This document shows positions 56,311-64,000 of a stretch of 64,000 bases of DNA, piece by piece. Source of the stretch: Limnanthes douglasii subsp. nivea (lineage: Eukaryota > Streptophyta > Magnoliopsida > Brassicales > Limnanthaceae); contig JAUPFV010000002.1 in assembly GCA_036936605.1 (NCBI GenBank), positions 220,317,046-220,381,045 of the forward strand. Direction: 5' to 3'. Each line of letters opens with the position of its first letter. The stretch's first letter is position 1. Made by a program: the position numbers and the translations under genes. The notes under the pieces were generated by a model. It saw only the letters and a list, made by a program, of their open reading frames with translations. It was not told the origin of the DNA and searched no databases.

Positions 56311-57045
56311 TTCATCATTGTTTTTCTCTCTTTGATTTTTTTGTCTCATAATATTTTTGTCTTATTCTTTTTCTTCTTTTTTCTTTTTTTTGTTTCAATT
56401 TTGACCATCGTTTCAGGAAATTTTCATAACTTCAAATTTAATTGGTCCTCCATCACATGTTTTGGAGTTAACGGAACAAGATTAATAAGTTATTTTTTAA
56501 TGAGAAAGAATACCTATTGGTGAATGCATCATGGGTAACCCTCATATCATACTGTCATGGCCTTCCTAATAATAAATAGCACGCATGCACTGGAATCACA
56601 TTGCACGGAAGTTTATCTTTGTATCTGCCAATAGATAATGCGACCAAAACTTATTTGGTTACCTTGATCTTGCCACAATCATTCAGTCATTGAAGACGAC
56701 AACGTTGAGGATGTTTTAAGGTAGTTAAGGTCAATTTGTTTACCAAGTAAGTACTAGCAATGTTGGTGTAACTCCCGTCATTGATAATGACACTGCAAAC
56801 CTTATGGCTTACAAAACATCTAGCATGAAACAAGTTCTTTCTTTGGGTATCTTCTTTCGTCTTAACTTGTACTCTAAGAGCTCTCATTGCTACCAACAAT
56901 TCTCCTATCACGATATTTTGTTCTTCATTAATTCCCTCCAAAATTGGTAGTAAATCATTGTCGTCATCTTCTTCTTCCTGTGACTCAGTCTCTCATTGAG
57001 GATTTATAACCATCACCATTTTGTTCATACGCTAGTTGACTATGT
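56311..57045 (-). pseudogene. Protease region of the chromovirus-like element
   Basis: Open 56941-56687: NLFHARCFVSHKVCSVIIND, then GSYTNIASTYLVNKLTL and KHPQRC. This is the retroviral-type protease region usually reading IIDGGSCTNVAS; the catalytic Asp position reads Asn-Asp here, so activity is unlikely. Left of it the sequence is T-rich with no clear frame. Confidence 0.75.
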
Positions 57046-58110
57046 GTCATCGCCCCTAACATTTAAAAACATTTATGTCACGAGTTTTAGAAGTTGAATA
57101 CTCACTTTTACTTTTACCAAAAGTATTGGTGGTCATTGATTGGTATTTTTATATCATTCAAATATTTTCTTCTTTTGTATATGTTTTTCTTGTTTTACAG
57201 TTGTCTTCCACGAACTACTATTAGCCATATATTATCCTTTCCAAATCAATCTTATTCGCTTTAATTTCTCATCCACCTTAATTGTTTGACGTACCATATC
57301 TGTCAGCTTAAAATATTATTGCTTCTTAACTATATATGAAATGTCACGATTTAAACCATACAAAAATCTAGCCATTGTAGCTTTCCTATTTTCTTCGATA
57401 TTAGCTCGACTCATAGCTACCTCTATTTCATTGTGATATTCATCCACACTTTTTGAACCTTGGTTTAACCTCTATAATTTTTGATACAACCCTCTACAAT
57501 AGTGGCTAAGTACAAAATATATATTTGTTATCATTTTCATATCTTCCCAAGTGTTCACTGATTGTTATCGATTTCTTATTTTAGTGATCAATAACTGATC
57601 CCACCAACAATGGCATAATCAGTAAATTCGACTGCAACCAGCTTAACCTTTTTTTGTTCCGTGTATTTGTAACAATCAAACACCATCTCCATTTTATTTT
57701 ATCACTCCTAGTATGGCCCATGGTCATTTTTACCTTGAAATGAAGGGATTTTAATCTTTATGTTTCCTAAATCATTGTCCCTCATATGTATACGAATCCT
57801 ACCTACTCTATGCTAAGCCCCCATGGAATAATTTTGGTACATTCAGCTCCACTAAATCCGCATCTTCTTCAATATTTTATCGTCGAACACATATACGTTG
57901 CTACATACTATGGACGTCATGTTGTTGTCTCCTAGGAGTTCCTGCTTCTACTATGTCCAATCTCCCATGTACCTGGCCCATTTCATCCTTTAATATATAC
58001 CTACTTTCTCCTAAAAACACCTCGATTTGAAGGTTTTGAACCGTAGGTCGTTGAGCGACTTCATTCTTGATTGTTTTTTTCGTTTTTGACTTCTTCTTGA
58101 TGGTTTGACA
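57046..58110 (-). pseudogene. Gag of the chromovirus-like element
   Basis: Decayed frame on minus with KIPSFQGKNDHGPY, KMEMVFDCYKYTEQKKVKL, VAVEFTDYAIVG and further blocks down to 57250, matching the usual capsid core of this gypsy type. Many stops. 58110-58611 is leader sequence without coding signal. Confidence 0.72.
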
Positions 58111-58625
58111 TGTTTAGAATCTAAAAAAAACAGGATCCTCACAAACACCCTCTCATGTGTTTCACTCTATAATTTATACACTCACAATTGTGTTTTCTCT
58201 CTAATGTCTTTTACCCTCTTACAATCTCACACACTATTGTCTTTTCTAACTTTTTATGTATTCTTTAGTTCTTAATTGAATAATAGGAAACAAATCTAAA
58301 ATAATCTAGTAACAGTTCAAAAAAAGTAATAAAAATCAGTATAAGCAAATAATCAAACTTAAAAGATAAGAAATAATATAAGTGATTTTTACTTTATTTT
58401 TGTTCTTTTCCTTTTTCAGTTTAGAATTTGAGTTGCACTTCATAAAACTAATATGCAGAATAAGCTAGTTCTTGGGTAAAAATCCTATGTTTTTTTATGA
58501 TTGTTATGGTAGGAATGCTCTTTTTGGTACGAATAAATTTTATGGTAAGAATGTGTTTTTTTAAAGAGCAAGAAAGAATAAATAAGATAGTCAAACTTGC
58601 TTTGAAACCTTATTATGATACCAAA

Positions 58626-59455
58626 TAATAAGAATCCAACCAACAATGCGACTAAACTCGATAATTAAATTGGTTTTAGAACCCCAAGAACGTATCACCA
58701 TAGTTTGTTTGCCCTTGAACATTTACATACGAATATTAGAACCACAACTACGAGTTGTTTGAACACTACAAGATATATCTTGATAAGTTCAATTATTCGA
58801 TTAAGAACTAACAATACACACTCACACTCACGATAATATGATATTTCTAAATTTGAATTGTTTTTACAAAACTTGTGAAATCTCTTATATATAATTGGAA
58901 CATCATGTTAGTACAAAAGAGTCAAAATGAGAATTAAAGATAATATAAATATATGTAAAAAATATTAGATTTCTAAAACAACCCAAAATATTAAAGTTTT
59001 TAATAGTTGTTTTTTAAGTCTTTTAATTAAATTATTTTAATAGAAATAATATCATTTTCTATTAAAATTATTTAATAATATTCATACCCTTTTATTATTT
59101 CCTTTAATAACGGTTATTGTAACTCTTTTAATTAAATTACTTTAATAGTTGTTCTTGTAACTTCTTTAATTATATCATTTTAATAGCATTAATATCATTT
59201 AATAATATTCACACTCTTTTGTTTTTCTCTTTTAAAGGCTCTGCTTGTTACTCCATTAATCAATCACTTTAATAACAATAATGTGATTTGATTTTGAGCT
59301 CGTCTTCATATTATTGGAATCGATAGTCCAACAGTTGAATTAGTCTAAAATGTTTTGGAATGGGCAATTAGTGCATTTTTGAATTGTTCGGCTCTTAGCC
59401 TTGTCATCGGACCGCTTGAAAACGATAAGGTCTCTGGTCGAGAATCAGCTATTGG
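58626..59455 (-). repeat. 5' LTR of the chromovirus-like element (right, truncated)
   Basis: Homologous to 52605-53412 through GATAAGGTCTCTGGTCGAGAAT, but the outer tip (TGATGCAATCC) is missing where the copia fragment begins. Confidence 0.78.
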
Positions 59456-61786
59456 GTCTTGTTTTCTGATTATGTTTGTGCTATACAAAATCAACAAACT
59501 CATAGAGTGATTGGGACAAGTCGTAAATTAGGGGAACTCTTGATAGTGAAAAAACATGCTTGACTAATATTGCTTCCTCTAGTGTTGATTTGTCTTTGTT
59601 TCGTTTGAATCCTTCATCGTCGGAGTTTTATCTTTGGAATTCTCGTCAGGGACATGTATATGCATCGCGTTTGAAATTTTTAGTCTCTAGAATGCTTTAG
59701 GTAATTTAAGAACTTGTAATATCTCAGATTGTAGTGGTTGTAAATTGGTAAAGTTTTTGGCGTTATCGTTGAATGAAAGTGTCACTTCTTCTATTTCTCC
59801 ATTTGATATTATTCATTCTGATGTATGGGGTCCATCTCTTATCTCTGCAAAGGCTAGTTCTTCATATTATATATCCTTTATTGATGCTTATAATCGATAC
59901 ACATGGATTTATCTGATGAAATGAAGGTCAGATTTCTTTGGAATTTATCGAGAATTTAGAGCACTGGTTAAGACCCAACATTTTGCTGTGATAAAATGCT
60001 TCAGGTGTGATTTACGGGTGAATATACCTCCAATGATTTCAAACGTTTACTTGCATCCGATGGGACTATACATCAATCATCTTATACCGAAACCCCTCAG
60101 CAAAATGGTGTTGCAGAAATAAAACATTGTCACTTTGTTAAGACTGCCCGTTCTTTCCTTTTATCAGCTGAAGTTCCAACTATTTTTTCGGAAGAAGTAA
60201 TTTTGAGTGTTGTTTATGTGATTAATCGAATTCCCACTGCTCATAATGCAAGAATGTCTCTATTTCAGAAGTTATATGGAAAAATTCCAGATTATTCTTC
60301 CAATGAGTGTTTGGATGTACATGTTTTATCGTTCGTCCTTATGTTGAACGTAATAAATTGGGTCCTAAAACAGCTATATGTGTTTTTTTAGGTTATGGTG
60401 CTACACATAAAGGTTATAACTATTATAATCCCACCATTCAGAGGCTATATTTATCTTGTTATGTCACATTTCTTGAGCATATCTCATTATTCGATTCTTG
60501 ACAAAATCACATGATGTAATAAAGACAGATATTCAGGCTATTGATCCTTTTGAAAGTGATAGTCGTACATTTTTTGACATTGATATTCCAGCTTATGAGA
60601 AATCTACAATAGTTGATAATACTTCTTCTCCATCAATGCCTGAGTCAACTTCATCAATGCATGAGCCAACTCCTTTCTCTAGTAGAACAACCGATCCTCC
60701 ACCTCTCGGGAGATCCACTCATATAAGTAAGTCTACTAAACTACTAGATTTTGAATATTCCTCTTACTTGGCTCTTTTTACTTCTTTCTTAGCAAACATA
60801 GATGATTTGTATGAAACTCAATCATTTAAAGAATCTATTTGTGATCCTTCTGGGAAAAATTGTATAGTCGAAATGCTTACTACTCTTTATCACACTCATA
60901 CATGGGATATAGTTACACCTCCATCCGGTAAGCATATCATTGGTTCTCGTTGGGTTTTTAAAATTAAAACAAAATCTAATGGTTTTGTTGAAAGATATAA
61001 GGCTCATATTGTAGCAAAAGGGTATTCACAAAAGTATGGTATGGATTATGATGAGACATTTTCCCCAGTGGTAAAAATGAAGATAGTTCGTATTCTTATT
61101 ACAGTTGCATACGTTCTTCAGTGGAAGATCTTCCAACTAGATGTCAAAAATATGTTTTTGAATGGTGATCTGCATGAGGAAGTTTACACGAAGCCTCCTC
61201 CAGGTATTACTCACCAACCAGGTGAAGTTTTTCGACTTAAAAAAGCTTTATATGGTCTCAAACAAGCTCCTCGTGCTTGGTTTGAAAAAATATCTACTAT
61301 TTTTACTTCACTTGGTTTCCTTGCTAGTAATCATGATTCGGTCTTGTTTATCAGATGTACCAGTGCATGGCGAATTATTTTATCCCTATATATAGATGAT
61401 ATTGTCATTACAGGTGGTGATATTGATGCATTGGGGCACTAAAACGTGATTTGGCTCTGCGTTTTGCGATGAAAGACTTGGGTTTATTACGTTATTTTCT
61501 AGGTATTGAGGTGGCTCGCTCTCCAAAAGGTTATATTATCTCTCAAATAAAATATATATCTAATTTATTCGAGCAAGCGCGACTTTCTTATAACATGACG
61601 GTAGATACCCCTTTTGAAACCAATGCTCGGTACTCTCTGACTGATAGTGTTCTTTTGTCAGACCCAACTCTATATCGAACTCTTGTAGGGAGCTTGGTTT
61701 ATCTTACAGTTACTCTGCCAGATATAGCTTATTTTGTTCATGTGGTTTGTCAGTTTGTTACCGATCCTACATCTGTCCATAACTAA
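59456..61786 (+). pseudogene. Ty1/copia pol fragment (pre-integrase to early RNase H)
   Basis: From the left: GAG-pre-integrase remnant, integrase pieces (SDGTIHQSSYTETPQQNGVA with the catalytic Glu region reading AEIKH), FVLMLNVIN/CTCFIVRPYVERNKLGPKTA, CVFLGYGATHKGYNYY, then a long open RT at 60498-61442: HIIGSRWVFKIKTKSNG, VERYKAHIVAKGYSQKYGMD, FQLDVKNMFLNGDLHEEVY, YGLKQAPRAWF and the active site LYIDDIVITG. After a frame change, 61451-61786 gives MKDLGLLRYFLGIEVARS and ends abruptly at DPTSVHN. No LTR was found on either side. Confidence 0.9.
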
Positions 61787-62910
61787 ATTCTAGAAAATCT
61801 AGGGAATCTATTATGCACAATCCACTGATAATTTGTCCTTTTGTAACCAAAAAATGGATCCAAAGAGGATCCAAATAAAAATACGAAAGTTGCCACCACG
61901 GCCCTTCTGTCGATATACGTGGTAGACGGAAACGAATTTTAAAACCAGATATTTTGTCAGTTACCCAGTAGTTACAGTCAAATGTGAGAGGAAAAACATC
62001 AAATCTTTAGGCTCGAATATGATATCCATTACTGAGTTGTAACTCGTGTGCTTGACGCGAGAGAGTTTCCCCACCGGGATAGAAAAGACAAAACTTGTTT
62101 TTACACAACTTTTATTGATTGGTGTTGTGACTACCCCTTCACCCCATTCATACAAGGTTTCTTTAAATACATTCGCATTTGTCACAGCCAGTTGACAGTG
62201 AATAGATGACGTATGATGATCAGTGTGATGCTAAGTTTAAAGGCTTCTAATATACTTCTTATTTTAACAGACTTCTTGGTCAACATTGAGGTGGTGCTTA
62301 GAATTGATGCGAAGCCATGAAGTATATTTTTAGGATTCTGTTTTGCAGTACTTATTTCGAAACTACTTAGAATTGAGTAATGCGTGTCTCGTCTCTCTCT
62401 TTAGCGAGGCACAAGTAAGTAAAAGACTTGGAAAATTAATTATATATGTTGATAGATGAGAGATGGTAGTAATTATCGTCTAGAAAACTAAAAATTAACA
62501 ATATCACTAAAAACATGCAAATTTATAATATTACTATCTAGGAACCGGAAAAAATCAAAATATGTTTACTTTGAAACCCTAATTCTACCAAAAACAAAAA
62601 ATAGAATTGAAAATTTAAAAAAACCTATCCCAAATACAATTTCTTACCCTTTTTATGTAGATGTTGTCGAAAACAGTCGGAATTATTTTAAGTTGAATTG
62701 AATTTGTTGATTTTGGTGATGGAATGAAAAAATTGTATATATTAAAAAAATAAAATTTAATATATATAGAGAGAGAGAGAGAAAATAATTTACAACTTAC
62801 TGTTTCTGTTTTCAAATTTATTTTATATTAAAAATAATTTTGATAAGTAGTCAATTGAAAATGTTAGGCTTTAATCAATAATAGATTTATAAATAATTAG
62901 TAATTCATCG
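61787..62910. other. Unassigned region with one short open frame
   Basis: A minus-strand open frame of 74 codons at 62185-61961 (ATNANVFKETLYEWGEGVV-like start with Met) has more even base use than its surroundings. I do not recognise it and it may be chance or a gene fragment. An (AG)n run is at 62768-62784. Otherwise AT-rich. Confidence 0.35.
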
Positions 62911-63257
62911 GCTAAAAATTACTTTTAGTCTCCGATGTTTATCCCTTGTATCAAATTAGCCCCTCACCTTCACTTTTGTCTCCCACTCATCCTCTTTGTT
63001 TGAGAAATTTGCACGATTAGTCTCCCCGCACATGTAAACCATTTAAAAACTGACACGTGGCACCTAAATCCCAAGTTTTGTATCACTTTTGGTCCCCAAA
63101 TCCCAAGTTTTGTGTCCCTTTTGGTCGCCCAGAATGTGCGGGAGGACTTATTGTGCAAATTTTTCAAACGAAAGGGATGTGTAGGAGACAAAGATGAAGG
63201 TGATGGACTAGTTTGATACAAGGGGTAAACATGAGGGACTAACAGTGATTTTTAGTC
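62911..63257. mobile_element. Foldback or MULE-type MITE (347 bp)
   Basis: Long inverted repeats, 62911-63032 and 63135-63257, about 80-85% alike (outer GCTAAAAATTAC versus GACTAAAAATCAC; inner CCGCACAT). The 102-bp centre contains a 31-bp tandem duplication with AAATCCCAAGTTTTGT. No coding capacity. The flanks AATTCATC and AATCCATTC may be a decayed target duplication. Confidence 0.8.
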
Positions 63258-63649
63258 AATCCATTCTAAAATAAATTATGTTTTAGGACTCTGCACTCCC
63301 TATTGTCCTATATATTGTCCATCATTTTTTTTTCTATTGTTGCACTATTTTTTTTAATCGTTCATTATGATTTTTTTTTTAGTTTTTTCCTAAATTTATT
63401 AGTTGTATTCCAACTCTGAGTTTATCATTTTGATTAATTATTTTTTATCATATTTTAATACGAACAAAACTAAAATGAATCGCTAATTATCTGAAACTAA
63501 ATACGAGTCCATGGTTATATATGTTATAACTCGTTGAAATAAACAAATTCAAAATTTTGTATTATATATTTATATTATATATAGTTGTTAGATAACCACT
63601 TGGTTGGTAGTTTCTAATAGAATAAACTAGTTATCCAGATCTATAATAA
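63258..63649. other. Unassigned AT-rich region
   Basis: No gene, repeat or terminus recognised. Confidence 0.5.
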
Positions 63650-63880
63650 AAGATTTTATTTTTTTGGAATGACCCCGAAGCCGCTATTTAACGAGTGTGT
63701 ACCGGATAAACCCTCAGCCTGACTCGATAGCCTGCAAACCAACGCCATAAAATAAACCACACAAGGTGACAGACTCAAATTATAATTCATTTGTAGAAGG
63801 ATTCAAACTCATGACCCTTGATCATCGGCATTCCTTATTCCACTAACTCCCACTAACTCGCTTCTTTCGAAGCATGTAAC
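63650..63880 (-). mobile_element. Possible tRNA-derived SINE
   Basis: On minus a box A-like GAGTTAGTGGGAGTTAGTGG (about 63843-63862) is followed by a box B-like GAGTTTGAATCC (63799-63810) at a tRNA-like distance. Then comes a body ending CGGCTTCGGGGTCATTCC. The layout suits a plant SINE. Its ends and any target duplication were not established. Confidence 0.4.
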
Positions 63881-64000
63881 AAAAGACTTTACTTTGTTTG
63901 ATGGTTGGTATTCACATATTTGTTAGTTTTTAACTGAAACATATATGCTCTCGGATGCGCATCCATAATTAAAATTCAAAAGATACTAAAAATATTATAT

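Larger units (their letters stand above)
52350..59455 (-). mobile_element. Ty3/gypsy element, chromovirus-like, with a shared-LTR junction
   Basis: From the right: truncated 5' LTR (58626-59455), primer site, gag, protease, RT, RNase H, integrase, polypurine tract, 3' LTR (52605-53412). Left of that LTR there is again a primer site and about 240 bp of gag-side leader, instead of host flank. The LTRs are about 80% alike, so the insertion is old. A solo LTR of the 5788-6972 family interrupts RT. All genes are broken. Confidence 0.85.

Noticed and set aside
62970..63221. 83-codon open frame
   Set aside because: It lies wholly inside the foldback element and across its inverted arms. No protein motif.
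63780..63870. tRNA gene on the minus strand
   Set aside because: The boxes are only partial matches and no cloverleaf could be drawn. A SINE remnant is more likely.

Overview
The window reads as AT-rich, repeat-dense nuclear DNA of a flowering plant, probably a eudicot. Evidence: plant-type LTR retrotransposons with initiator-Met-tRNA primer sites, Tat-lineage Ty3/gypsy elements with a second RNase H and an antisense gene, plant LINE remnants with DUF4283-like and zf-RVT-like domains, a Mutator-like element (MULE) carrying a ULP-like gene, and hAT transposons. I see no host housekeeping gene, rRNA or tRNA. Almost every coding region belongs to a transposable element, and most are broken. The species cannot be named from the sequence.

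Layout. 1-8416: 3' portion of a Tat-lineage gypsy element (copy A, + strand) with an antisense accessory gene, itself hit by a 1.2-kb non-autonomous LTR element (5788-6972). 8608-20878: a 12.3-kb MULE with degenerate ~62-bp TIRs and an exact 9-bp target duplication. It carries a nearly intact MuDR-type transposase (+), a small acidic-protein gene (-) and a ten-exon gene ending in a Ulp1/C48-like protease domain (-), with TATA boxes near both ends. 22.4-39.7 kb: a decayed hAT element (transposase on -) with long subterminal tandem repeats and a second, divergent gene (+), split by Tat copy B (23793-34186, - strand, both LTRs). 39.9-43.85 kb: a second hAT copy.

45130-48092: 5'-truncated LINE with a 17-bp target duplication, containing a complete 790-bp TRIM. 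About 49-50.6 kb: 5' part of another LINE on the minus strand. 52.35-59.46 kb: a chromovirus-like gypsy element on the minus strand, with an unusual shared-LTR junction at its left end and a solo LTR of the small element family inside its RT. 59.46-61.79 kb: truncated Ty1/copia pol. 62911-63257: foldback element. 63650-63880: possible SINE.

Relative ages follow from nesting: hAT copy 1 is older than Tat copy B, Tat copy A is older than the small LTR element, the LINE is older than its TRIM, and the chromovirus-like element is older than the solo LTR. The MULE is the best preserved multi-gene unit. Its transposase and protease genes point inward from opposite ends. Its four in-frame stop codons can each be explained by one C-to-T change, so it looks recently silenced rather than ancient. 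The co-carried protease gene, the acidic gene and the divergent second gene in the hAT elements are the parts most worth further work.
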